From NCBI GenBank assembly GCA_023249715.1, contig JAHFCA010000051.1, forward strand, positions 1 through 8,899: DNA of 8,899 bases, in the 5' to 3' direction. Shown in pieces: positions 1-6,332 of this stretch. A model generated the notes under the pieces. That model was not told where the DNA came from, ran no database searches, and saw nothing but the letters and a program-made list of their open reading frames with translations. The position numbers and the translations under genes are program-made. The DNA is from Elusimicrobiota bacterium. Lineage in GTDB: Bacteria; Elusimicrobiota; Elusimicrobia; 2-02-FULL-39-32. Position 1 is the stretch's first letter. The number at the start of each line of letters is the position of its first letter.

Positions 1-386
1 GGGCGAGTTTGGGGGGAGAACAGTCCGGCCACATTATATTTGCGGATTATTTACCGACTGGGGATGGATTATTGACGGCATTAAAAATTCTGGAGATATT
101 GGTGGAGAAAGGGAAGCCGATTTCGTATTACCGGCAGATTTATCCTAAGACGCCACAGGTATTGGTGAATTTAAAAGTAAAAGAAAAAATTCCTGTGGAG
201 CAAATACCGCCCTTGGCCCAGTTGATTCAAAACTGTGAGCGCGATTTAGGGGAAGATGGGAGACTGCTGGTGCGCTATTCCGGCACGGAGCCGCTGTTGC
301 GCATTATGGTGGAGGGGAGCTCGTTAGAAGAAATTCAGATGATGGCGAACAGTATTAAAAAATCGGCGGAGGGAGTATTGCTCTAA
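1..386 (+). CDS. glmM: Phosphoglucosamine mutase, C-terminal part (5' end cut by window edge)
   Basis: GlmM converts glucosamine-6-phosphate to glucosamine-1-phosphate in the cytoplasm, the step before UDP-GlcNAc, which feeds peptidoglycan and lipopolysaccharide. Only the last ~128 residues are present. The reading frame is already open at the left edge (first full codon at base 3, reading A-S-L-G-G-E-Q-S-G-H), so the TTG at base 9 is an internal leucine and not a start. Seen directly: the sugar-binding loop GGEQSGHIIF near the beginning, and the phosphate-binding loop RYSGTEPLLRIMVEG of the fourth domain near the end. Both are hallmarks of the phosphohexomutase family, and the RYSGTEP form favours GlmM over phosphomannomutase. 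The catalytic serine loop lies outside the window. The stop codon TAA shares its last base with the pdxJ start (TAATG), which suggests translational coupling. Confidence 0.93.
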   Translation, partial: ASLGGEQSGHIIFADYLPTGDGLLTALKILEILVEKGKPISYYRQIYPKTPQVLVNLKVKEKIPVEQIPPLAQLIQNCERDLGEDGRLLVRYSGTEPLLRIMVEGSSLEEIQMMANSIKKSAEGVLL

Positions 387-1096
387 TGGTGAAGTTGGGC
401 GTGAATGTAGACCACATTGCGGCGGCGCGGCAGGCGAGGTTGGGATTCTTGCCGGACCCGGTTTATTTTGCTTTGCTGGCGGAGCGTTGCGGGGCGAATG
501 GAATTACCGCGCACTTGAGGGAAGATAGGCGCCACATTCAGGATGAGGACGTGAGACGGCTGCGTAAAAAAATTAAGACTAAATTGAATTTAGAGATGGC
601 GATAACGCGGGCCATGGTGCAATTTGCCTGCGCGACAAAGGTGGACGATGTTTGCCTGGTTCCGGAGAAGAGGCAAGAGCTGACCACGGAGGGGGGGCTG
701 GATGTGGCGGGGCAGCGGGTAAAAATAAAAAGCGCCATTGATACCTTGAAAAAAAGCGGAATATACACTAGTATCTTTGTGGCCCCAGACCTGAAGCAGA
801 TTGTGGCAGCGCATGCGGCGGGGGCGGATTGCGTGGAACTTCATACCGGAACCTACGCGGACGCTAAAAGCTCTGAGGAGAGAAAAAGAGAATTTAAAAA
901 ATTGTTGTTGGCTGGACGGTGCGCGCGAGATTTAGGGCTTATTTTAAACGCGGGCCATGGATTAGACTATAAGAATGTGGGGCCCGTGGCGAAGATTGCT
1001 GGAATGAACGAACTCAACATTGGGTATTCTATTGTCCTACGATCCTTGGAAGTGGGTTTTGAAAATGCGGTAAAGGAGATGAAAAAACTAATCTAA
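386..1096 (+). CDS. pdxJ: Pyridoxine 5'-phosphate synthase PdxJ
   Basis: PdxJ condenses 1-deoxy-D-xylulose-5-phosphate with 3-amino-2-oxopropyl phosphate to make pyridoxine 5'-phosphate, the ring-closing step of the DXP-dependent vitamin B6 pathway (cytoplasm, TIM barrel). The 236-residue length is normal. Visible signatures are LGVNVDHIAAARQAR at residues 4-18, ITAHLREDRRHI at 40-51 (His43, Arg45 and His50 match the catalytic and substrate-binding set of the family), LNLEMA with Glu70, VPEKR and TTEGGLDV in the middle, VELHTG, and the GHGL loop. One oddity is the C-terminal phosphate-binding segment, which reads NIGY (Tyr214) where most homologues I recall have NIGH. The ATG overlaps the glmM stop by one base, and a GGAGGGAG stretch ten bases upstream, inside glmM, could act as its ribosome binding site. 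Confidence 0.96.
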   Translation: MVKLGVNVDHIAAARQARLGFLPDPVYFALLAERCGANGITAHLREDRRHIQDEDVRRLRKKIKTKLNLEMAITRAMVQFACATKVDDVCLVPEKRQELTTEGGLDVAGQRVKIKSAIDTLKKSGIYTSIFVAPDLKQIVAAHAAGADCVELHTGTYADAKSSEERKREFKKLLLAGRCARDLGLILNAGHGLDYKNVGPVAKIAGMNELNIGYSIVLRSLEVGFENAVKEMKKLI

Positions 1097-1098
1097 CT

Positions 1099-2175
1099 AT
1101 GGAATTTATAGATATATTGCAAGAAGCGGTGCTCTTGAACGCCTCGGACGTGCATCTCTTAATTGGAAAGCCCCCGATGATTCGCATGCGAGGCGAAATT
1201 CTTCCCTTAAAAAAATTTCCTGTATTGACAGCCGAAGAAACAAAACGGCTCATCTATTCCATTCTTTACGACGACCAAAAACAGAAGTTCGAGGAGCATC
1301 TGGAGCTGGACTGTTCCTTTGCCATTAAAGATTTGGCGCGGTTTAGAGTGAATGTGCTCAAGCAAAGGAACGGCGTGGAGTGCGTGTTGAGAGTGATCTC
1401 GTCTAAAATTCCCACGCCCGATGCTTTGAGGTTGCCACCCGCCATTATCGAACTGATTAATTTGCCGCGAGGGCTTATTTTGGTGACGGGGCCTACGGGA
1501 TCGGGAAAATCGACCACGCTGGCCTGTTTAATTCAACTCATCAACGAAAAATTTACCGACCACATTTTAACCATAGAAGACCCCATTGAGTTTGTTTACG
1601 AATCCGCGAATTCGATTATTCGTCAGAGGGAAGTGGGGCAGTCAACGCATTCTTTTCAGAACGCATTGCGATCTGCTTTGCGGCAGGACCCGGATGTGAT
1701 TTTGGTGGGAGAGATGCGGGATTTGGAGACGATTTCGTTGGCTATTACCGCAGCGGAGACGGGGCACCTTTGTTTTGGAACCTTGCACACGACTGACGCG
1801 GCGCAGACGGTGGATAGAATTATAGACGTATTCCCGACGTCGCAGCAGCAGCAGGTGCGGGTGCAGCTATCCACGGTGTTAAGAGCGGTGGTCTGTCAGA
1901 CGCTTCTGCCCCGCAAAGAGACCGACGAGAGAATTGCGGCGCGGGAAATTATGATTGTGACTCCCGCCATTTCCAACTTAATTCGGGAAGGAAAAACGCA
2001 CATGATTCCGAATGCCATTGAGACGGGGGGAAAGTTTGGCATGATTTCCCTTGACAAAGCGTTGATAGATTTAGTGAAAAGCGGCCTTATTACCAATGAA
2101 GACGCTGTGGCCAAAGCGAATAACCCGGATACGGTGCGGTCTGGGAAAGTGGCGGTGAGCGGGTTTACCTATTAA
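1099..2175 (+). CDS. pilT: Type IV pilus retraction ATPase PilT
   Basis: PilT is a hexameric ATPase at the cytoplasmic base of the type IV pilus; it drives pilin depolymerisation, hence twitching and DNA uptake. The 358-residue protein shows the whole family layout: an N-terminal PAS-like domain with ASDVHL (15-20), Walker A GPTGSGKS (131-138), Asp box TIEDPIEF (158-165), Walker B DVILVGEMRD (199-208), and His box from AAETGH to GTLHTTDA (218-233). GEMRDLETI and the following DRIIDVFP are typical of true PilT rather than PilB or PilU. The C-terminal AIRNLIRE motif, needed for retraction in studied PilT proteins, appears as AISNLIREGKTH (290-301). It starts two bases after the pdxJ stop. A GGAG sits too far upstream for a good ribosome binding site, so coupling to pdxJ translation is likely. 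No pilin or PilB gene is in the window. Confidence 0.93.
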   Translation: MEFIDILQEAVLLNASDVHLLIGKPPMIRMRGEILPLKKFPVLTAEETKRLIYSILYDDQKQKFEEHLELDCSFAIKDLARFRVNVLKQRNGVECVLRVISSKIPTPDALRLPPAIIELINLPRGLILVTGPTGSGKSTTLACLIQLINEKFTDHILTIEDPIEFVYESANSIIRQREVGQSTHSFQNALRSALRQDPDVILVGEMRDLETISLAITAAETGHLCFGTLHTTDAAQTVDRIIDVFPTSQQQQVRVQLSTVLRAVVCQTLLPRKETDERIAAREIMIVTPAISNLIREGKTHMIPNAIETGGKFGMISLDKALIDLVKSGLITNEDAVAKANNPDTVRSGKVAVSGFTY

Positions 2176-2178
2176 AAA

Positions 2179-3315
2179 ATGGCGATAGAAAACTTCTTAA
2201 AAAAAATTGTGGAGAATAACGCTTCCGACTTGCATTTAAAAGCGGAGAGGCCGCCCTTAATGCGGTTAAAAGGGGATTTGGTTCCCTTGGACGGGAGCGC
2301 CGCTTTAACTGCGGATGAAATTAAGAAAGAAATTTTTTCTATTACCACTAAAGAGCAGCAGGAGAGTTTAAATTTGGAACGGGAACTCGATTTTTCTTTT
2401 GAAATAAAGGGGCTGGCGCGGTTTAGAGGCAATGTCTTTTACCAAAGAGGAAAAATTTCCGCTGTTTTTAGAACGATTCCCAACCAGATTCCAACGGCGG
2501 AAAAGTTGGGGTTGCCGCCCGTTTTAAAAGAACTGATTACGCGGCCGCAAGGATTATTTTTGGTAACGGGGCCTACGGGATCGGGGAAAACCACGACTCT
2601 GGCCGCATTGGTTCAATATATAAACGAAAATTTCCCCAAACATATTATTACCATTGAGGACCCTATAGAATTTACGTACGTGGATGTTAAGGCGAGCATT
2701 AACCAAAGGGAAGTGGGGGCCGATACGAGCAATTTTGCCGAGGCGCTGCGCAGAGCGTTGCGGCAAGACCCGGATGTGATTTTAATGGGAGAGCTCCGGG
2801 ACCCGGAGACAATTTCTACCGCTATAACGGCCGCGGAGACGGGCCACTTGGTGCTGGGGACTCTCCACACCAACGACGCCAAGCAATCTATTAACAGAAT
2901 TTTGGACACCTTTTCCGGCGACGCGCAAAACCAGGTGCGCATGCAGTTGGCGGCCTGCCTGGTGGCGGTGGTTTCGCAGAGGCTCATTAAACTTTCGAGC
3001 GGGGAAGGAAGAGTGGCGGCGGTGGAAGTTTTAATGAATACGCCGAGTGTTCGCAAATTAATTGAAGAAAATAAAATTGGACAGATTACGAAAGTGATGG
3101 AAGAGAGCGCTTCCTTCTACAAAATGCAGACGTTTAACCAGGCGCTCTTTAATTTAGTAAAAAATAAACAGATTAGCGTGGAAGAAGCTTTGGGGATTTC
3201 GGAAAACCCCAACGATTTAAAAATTCAATTTCAGACCCAAGGCATTCCTATTGCCGTTTCCGCCTCGCAAAAAGAATCGACACTTCCGCCGGGATTGGCT
3301 GGCCGCCTCGTTTGA
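2179..3315 (+). CDS. Second PilT-family ATPase (tandem paralogue)
   Basis: A second retraction-type ATPase lies three bases after the first. Its 378 residues align with the upstream gene with no gap I can see for about the first 300 positions: Walker A GPTGSGKT falls at the same residues (131-138), followed by TIEDPIEF (158-165), DVILMGELRD (199-208) and AAETGH...GTLHTNDA (218-233). Differences suggest a changed role. The AIRNLIRE-type motif is weak here (SVRKLIEENKIGQI, about 290-303), the Walker B tail is RDPET instead of RDLET, and a tail of about 30 residues after NPNDL, rich in Pro/Ser/Gln, extends beyond the first copy. It could be an accessory retraction ATPase filling a PilU-like role, although the AAETGHLVLGTLHTND core is closer to PilT than to PilU, so I give no symbol. 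Its TGA stop overlaps the rsfS start. Confidence 0.9.
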   Translation: MAIENFLKKIVENNASDLHLKAERPPLMRLKGDLVPLDGSAALTADEIKKEIFSITTKEQQESLNLERELDFSFEIKGLARFRGNVFYQRGKISAVFRTIPNQIPTAEKLGLPPVLKELITRPQGLFLVTGPTGSGKTTTLAALVQYINENFPKHIITIEDPIEFTYVDVKASINQREVGADTSNFAEALRRALRQDPDVILMGELRDPETISTAITAAETGHLVLGTLHTNDAKQSINRILDTFSGDAQNQVRMQLAACLVAVVSQRLIKLSSGEGRVAAVEVLMNTPSVRKLIEENKIGQITKVMEESASFYKMQTFNQALFNLVKNKQISVEEALGISENPNDLKIQFQTQGIPIAVSASQKESTLPPGLAGRLV

Positions 3316-3698
3316 CACCTCTTCAGTTTAGAAAAATAGCGCTCTTAGCCGCCGCTTTAGCCGACGAAAAAAAAGCGGAGGATATTCTATTGCTGGATTT
3401 GAGAAAAGCGGTAGCGAGCGTGAGCGATTATATTTTGATTATGAGCGCGAATTCCCAAACGCATATGGAAGCGTTGGAGTGGTTTTTGTCGGATAGTTTG
3501 GAAGAAATTGGCGTAAACCCAGTGCATAAAGACGGGACGAGAAGCGAACATTGGAAAGTGTTGGACTATGGCGGTTTGTTGGTTCATATTTTTCACCAAG
3601 AATATAGAGCGTTTTACAGCCTGGAGCGGTTGTGGGAAGAAGCGAAAGAAATTCACTGGCAAAAGAAAAATATTAAACCTAAAAACAAGAAACGATGA
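3312..3698 (+). CDS. rsfS: Ribosomal silencing factor RsfS (Iojap/YbeB family)
   Basis: RsfS binds ribosomal protein uL14 on the large subunit and blocks joining of the subunits, lowering translation when nutrients are short. The 128-residue length is usual. The family core is visible: DYILIMSANSQTHMEAL (about 39-55), then DGTRSEHWKVLDYGGLLVHIF and the closing YRAFYSLERLW. The tail is a short Lys-rich extension. The most plausible start is TTG, which overlaps the TGA of the preceding ATPase as TTGA. No ATG fits between there and the conserved core, and no clear ribosome binding site is seen, so coupled re-initiation is likely. In many bacteria rsfS sits beside nadD; here it is between pilus ATPases and argS. 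Confidence 0.93.
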   Translation: MTPLQFRKIALLAAALADEKKAEDILLLDLRKAVASVSDYILIMSANSQTHMEALEWFLSDSLEEIGVNPVHKDGTRSEHWKVLDYGGLLVHIFHQEYRAFYSLERLWEEAKEIHWQKKNIKPKNKKR

Positions 3699-5323
3699 TT
3701 AAGTTTGAATTAAAAAATTCCATTAAAAAAACAATAGAAAAACTCTATCCCGACTTTTCGGGAGTGGATTTTAACGTGGATGAACCGCCCCAGAATGTGG
3801 ACGGGGATTTGGCTTCGAACGTTTCTTTGGTGCTGGCTAAAAAGTTGGGAGCCCCGCCGCAAAAAATTGCCGAAGCGATCAAAGGGAGCGGCATTCCCCT
3901 GGAGTGCGTAAAAAAAGTGGAGGCGTCTAAGAACGGCTTTTTAAATTTTTATTTAGAAGAAGGCTATTTAAAAAAGAGGACGTTAGAGATTGCTCTGGAA
4001 GGGAAAAAGGCGCTTAGGCCCAAGGGGGCGGGGAGCGGGCCCATTCTGATTGAATTTGTTTCGGCGAACCCGACGGGACCGTTGCACGTGGGGCACGGGC
4101 GCGGGGCCGCGTTGGGGGATTCTTTGGCGCGCATTTATAGGCAGTGCGGCGCCGTGGTGCAGAAAGAGTATTACATTAACGATATGGGCGTGCAGATGGA
4201 GGTTCTGGCGAAATCGGTGGAGATAAGGGCGCAGCAAATGGATGGGACATTAACCCCTTTCCCCGAGAACGGGTACCAAGGCGCCTATATTCAAAAAATT
4301 GCCGAAGAGATGCGGGCGCAAAAACGGGAAGATTTTACGAGCTATCCCAAGGCGCATATTTTGCGTTGGATTGAGACGGATTTAAAAGATTTTGGCGTTA
4401 CGTTTGATAGCTGGTTTGAGGAGTCTGCCCTGCACAAAGAGAAAAAAGTGGAAGAGGCTCTGGAAATTTTGCAGGCGAAGCAGCGCCTAAAAACTAAAGA
4501 GGGAGCTCTTTGGTTTGTGAATTTAGAGAAGGAAGAGGAAGGGGATGGGGAACTTGATAAAGACCGGGTGCTTAGAAAATCTGACGGACGTTATACCTAT
4601 TTTGCGAGCGACGTAGCCTACCACCGGAACAAGTTTGAACGAGGTTTTAAACAGTGCATTGACATTTGGGGGCACGACCACCATGGATATGCGCCGCGGT
4701 TAGAGGCGGCGACGGCGGCCCTGGATTTGCCGACTAACTTTTTAAAGATTTTGCTCTATCAACTGGTTTCCTTGAAGCGCGGGGGAAAGAGAATTTCCAT
4801 GTCCACCCGCTCCGGAACATTTGTAACCTTAAAGGAAGTTTTGGACGAGGTGGGACGGGACGCCTGCCGATTCTTTTTTGCGATGCGGAGTCCCAACTCG
4901 CAACTCGAGTTTGATTTGGATTTAGCCAAAAAGCGAACGAACGAGAACCCGGTTTTTTATGTGCAGTATGTGCATGCGCGGATCGCCTCTATTTTTAGAG
5001 AGGCGGTAGAGAGAAATATTGCGATTTCTTGGGACGGGGGGAGTGAAAAAATTTCTCTGGAGACGGAAGAGAGAGAGTTGATGAAGAAGTTGATATTCTT
5101 TCCGGATTTGCTGAACGCTTCTGTGGAGGCGTCTTCGCCCCACCTGATAGCGACTTATTTGATAGAGTGCGGCGCGCTGTTTCACCGATTTTATGATAAG
5201 TGCCGCGTGCTAGACGCTCCGGACGCAGCGCGCCAATTTAGATTTACTCTCCTGGCCGCCACCCGCAATGTAGTGAATCTGGGCCTGGATCTTCTGGGCG
5301 TTTCCGCTCCCGAGCGGATGTAA
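3695..5323 (+). CDS. argS: Arginyl-tRNA synthetase
   Basis: Class I synthetase that charges tRNA-Arg with arginine in the cytoplasm. At 542 residues it is slightly shorter than many homologues but has all parts. The N-terminal ArgRS-specific domain that contacts the tRNA elbow spans about residues 1-90. The catalytic core begins at IEFVSANPTGPLHVGHGRGA, where HVGH (131-134) is the HIGH signature. YINDMGVQ (160-167) follows, and the usual degenerate KMSKS loop is KRISMSTRSG (365-374). The DALR-type anticodon-binding domain follows from FYVQYVHARI (421-430). The ATG overlaps the rsfS stop as ATGA. It is the last plus-strand gene of the left operon. The 35 bases between its stop and the tRNA gene are A+T-rich and hold no convincing hairpin plus T-run terminator. 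Confidence 0.96.
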   Translation: MIKFELKNSIKKTIEKLYPDFSGVDFNVDEPPQNVDGDLASNVSLVLAKKLGAPPQKIAEAIKGSGIPLECVKKVEASKNGFLNFYLEEGYLKKRTLEIALEGKKALRPKGAGSGPILIEFVSANPTGPLHVGHGRGAALGDSLARIYRQCGAVVQKEYYINDMGVQMEVLAKSVEIRAQQMDGTLTPFPENGYQGAYIQKIAEEMRAQKREDFTSYPKAHILRWIETDLKDFGVTFDSWFEESALHKEKKVEEALEILQAKQRLKTKEGALWFVNLEKEEEGDGELDKDRVLRKSDGRYTYFASDVAYHRNKFERGFKQCIDIWGHDHHGYAPRLEAATAALDLPTNFLKILLYQLVSLKRGGKRISMSTRSGTFVTLKEVLDEVGRDACRFFFAMRSPNSQLEFDLDLAKKRTNENPVFYVQYVHARIASIFREAVERNIAISWDGGSEKISLETEERELMKKLIFFPDLLNASVEASSPHLIATYLIECGALFHRFYDKCRVLDAPDAARQFRFTLLAATRNVVNLGLDLLGVSAPERM

Positions 5324-5358
5324 GAGTCTTAAAAATAATTCTGGAAATATTTAAAGAT

Positions 5359-5434
5359 TGGTGGAGCTGAGGGGGATCGAACCCCTGACCTCCTGCATGC
5401 CATGCAGGCGCTCTCCCAGCTGAGCTACAGCCCC
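5359..5434 (-). tRNA. tRNA-Ala, anticodon GGC, CCA encoded
   Basis: Read on the minus strand from 5434 to 5359, the 76 bases fold as a full cloverleaf. The acceptor GGGGCTG pairs with CAGCTCC, the D stem is GCTC/GAGC, the anticodon stem CCTGC/GCAGG encloses the loop ATGGCAT (anticodon GGC), and the T stem AGGGG/CCCCT carries TTCGATC. The gene ends with discriminator A and an encoded CCA. The third acceptor pair is G3-U70, the identity element recognised by alanyl-tRNA synthetase, which settles the assignment. The gene is convergent with argS. A probable promoter lies about 75 bases upstream, inside the integrase-like relic. Confidence 0.97.
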
Positions 5435-5590
5435 CGATTGACGGTAATTTCTGGATGGATTTGGGATTTCTCTCATTTCAAAATCTTTTGGCGCCCAATC
5501 TTTGTCCGCTATTATACCAATAACACCTCGGTTAAAGTCAATTTGAGACCATTTTAAGCAGCCCTGAAGAATACGGCCAGTATGCCACCC
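5435..5590 (-). pseudogene. Relic of a tyrosine recombinase (integrase) core, abutting the tRNA-Ala 5' end
   Basis: One minus-strand frame is open from 5590 to the tRNA gene (about 50 codons) and reads like the middle of a phage-type integrase catalytic domain. LKWSQIDFNRGVIGI resembles the strand after the first catalytic Arg (typical form L-x-W-x-D-I-D-F-...-G-x-I-x-I). WAPKDFEMREIPNPS resembles the common W-x-P-K-x-x-x-x-R-x-I-P-x-P stretch. The preceding TGRILQG looks like a damaged version of the T-G-x-R-x-x-E box. Nothing of the later H-x-x-R or Tyr motifs is present: the frame runs straight into the tRNA. It also lacks an N-terminus, being cut by a stop just before 5590 and by the toxin gene. 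It cannot be functional. The assignment rests on remembered family patterns, without a search; an unrelated chance frame is possible. Confidence 0.55.
5511..5541 (-). promoter_or_regulatory. Probable sigma-70 promoter for tRNA-Ala
   Basis: On the minus strand, TATAAT (5516-5511) is preceded by TGG, giving an extended -10 (TGnTATAAT), and a -35-like TTGACT lies at 5541-5536. The spacer is 19 bases, longer than ideal, but the extended -10 can compensate. Transcription would begin near 5504 and give a leader of about 70 bases before the tRNA. The elements fall inside the integrase-like relic, so the -10 could also be chance sequence in former coding DNA. Confidence 0.45.
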
Positions 5591-5595
5591 TTAAA

Positions 5596-6048
5596 TTAAC
5601 CATGATCAGGATATGTTTTTAAAATTTTAATTAAATCCTCAGTTGTGTAAACATGCACACTCTCTTTTACCTCTGGTATTTGAAAATCTAAATCATTTGT
5701 CCAAATAGGAATCTTTAATTTAAGCGTTAAGGCAAGTGGGGATATGTCTCCTTGGTCTCTTTTTTCAATTCGGTTGCGTGATTCTTGAATGGTATCTTGA
5801 TAAAATTCCTCTGGATATACAAGTAAGCATGAATAAATCAAATTGAGAGCTTTTTCCAAACGATTGATATCGAGTCCTTTTTTTCTGGCAATTCTAGGAA
5901 GGTGAAAGTTTACTCTCTGTATAATTTGATGGCTGGTAATAAGAGGAATATTCTTTTCTTGAAGTTCCTGAAAAACGGAAAAAGCTCGTCCATTTAAGCA
6001 AATGGCAATAATAGGGTTTCCATCAAGAATAAGTCCGGTGAGTTTTAT
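5596..6048 (-). CDS. PIN-domain toxin (VapC-like ribonuclease), apparent ATA start
   Basis: PIN toxins are Mg-dependent ribonucleases that cut tRNA, rRNA or mRNA unless held by their antitoxin. The minus-strand frame from 6048 gives 150 residues. It opens MKLTGLILDGN with ATA read as Met: the beta strand plus first acidic residue, Asp9. A helical middle follows, then RDQGDISPLAL (Asp98, Asp101) and IWTNDLDF (Asp119, Asp121), the acidic C-terminal half of the active site. There is no ATG, GTG or TTG before codon 64 (TTG at 5859), and starting there would remove the first strand and Asp9. ATA is 7 bases after AAGGAGA and overlaps the antitoxin stop as ATAA, so I place the start there. A second oddity is that ITSHQIIQRV (37-46) lacks the acidic residue usually found in this helix. 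The toxin may be weakly made, damaged or dead. The gene is A+T-rich compared with its neighbours. Confidence 0.78.
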   Translation of the reverse strand: MKLTGLILDGNPIIAICLNGRAFSVFQELQEKNIPLITSHQIIQRVNFHLPRIARKKGLDINRLEKALNLIYSCLLVYPEEFYQDTIQESRNRIEKRDQGDISPLALTLKLKIPIWTNDLDFQIPEVKESVHVYTTEDLIKILKTYPDHG

Positions 6049-6296
6049 TTTCCCGTCTCCTTAAACTCTTTAAGAATCTCGTCACTACTAATTCCCTTTA
6101 ATTTCATTTCTTTTCTTATATCATTAGTAAGGGTTCGAAGAACTTCAAGCCGAACTTCTTTAGGGAGATTTTTGGAATTCATTGGGTAAAAAACTCCTAT
6201 GGGGGTTTTCCCTCTTCTAGTAACAACAATAGGTTCTTTAGAGTTGATCATTCTTGTAACATGGTCATGAAATTCTGTTGCTGAGGCTGTTCTCAT
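6045..6296 (-). CDS. Phd/YefM-like antitoxin
   Basis: An 83-residue protein immediately upstream of the PIN gene. Its N-terminal two-thirds has the Phd/YefM pattern: RTASATEFHDHVTRMI (2-17), then EPIVVTRRGKTPIGVFYP (21-38), the strand pair that forms the DNA-binding dimer. The C-terminal part (about 45-83) is charged and helical, as expected for the segment that wraps and blocks the toxin. As in other type II modules it probably binds its own promoter. ATG at 6296 is preceded by AAAGGAG with a 6-base gap, a strong ribosome binding site. The antitoxin lies first in the operon and overlaps the toxin start, the usual arrangement that keeps antitoxin in excess. The family match is by motif only; I did not identify the exact subfamily. 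Confidence 0.85.
   Translation of the reverse strand: MRTASATEFHDHVTRMINSKEPIVVTRRGKTPIGVFYPMNSKNLPKEVRLEVLRTLTNDIRKEMKLKGISSDEILKEFKETGK
6056..6062 (-). promoter_or_regulatory. Shine-Dalgarno sequence that places the toxin start
   Basis: AAGGAGA on the minus strand lies inside the last antitoxin codons, with exactly 7 bases between it and the ATA at 6048. Spacing and strength are near ideal for initiation at ATA, and no ordinary start codon is in reach in the toxin frame. This is the main evidence for the unusual toxin start. Confidence 0.65.
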
Positions 6297-6316
6297 TATG
6301 ATCTCCTTTCTGTAAT

Positions 6317-6332
6317 TAATCTGATCATATTA
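6317..6332. promoter_or_regulatory. Candidate operator palindrome of the toxin-antitoxin operon
   Basis: TAATCTGATCATATTA is a 16-base inverted repeat, perfect except for one opposed pair (C6321/T6328), centred on TGATCA. It starts at the edge of the -10 box and covers the predicted transcription start near 6325. Phd/YefM antitoxins bind palindromes in this position to repress their own operon, so it is the natural candidate. Binding is inferred. Confidence 0.45.

Noticed and set aside
2613..3056. Long minus-strand open frame of 147 codons inside the second pilT gene
   Set aside because: It is antisense to strongly conserved PilT motifs and has no recognisable domain; it is a codon-bias shadow.
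5327..5357. A+T-rich imperfect hairpin between argS and tRNA-Ala as a bidirectional terminator
   Set aside because: The arms have several mismatches, little G+C and no T-run, so it is not supportable as a terminator.
5363..5480. Small minus-strand frame starting MREIPNPS and reading through the tRNA as VAQLGERLHGMQEV...
   Set aside because: The second part is just the tRNA-Ala gene translated, a well-known source of false proteins; the first part belongs to the integrase-like relic.
5596..5859. Toxin gene starting at TTG 5859 (87 residues)
   Set aside because: The same frame is open back to 6048 and encodes the first PIN strand with Asp9 there; TTG at codon 64 has no good ribosome binding site and would remove essential fold elements.
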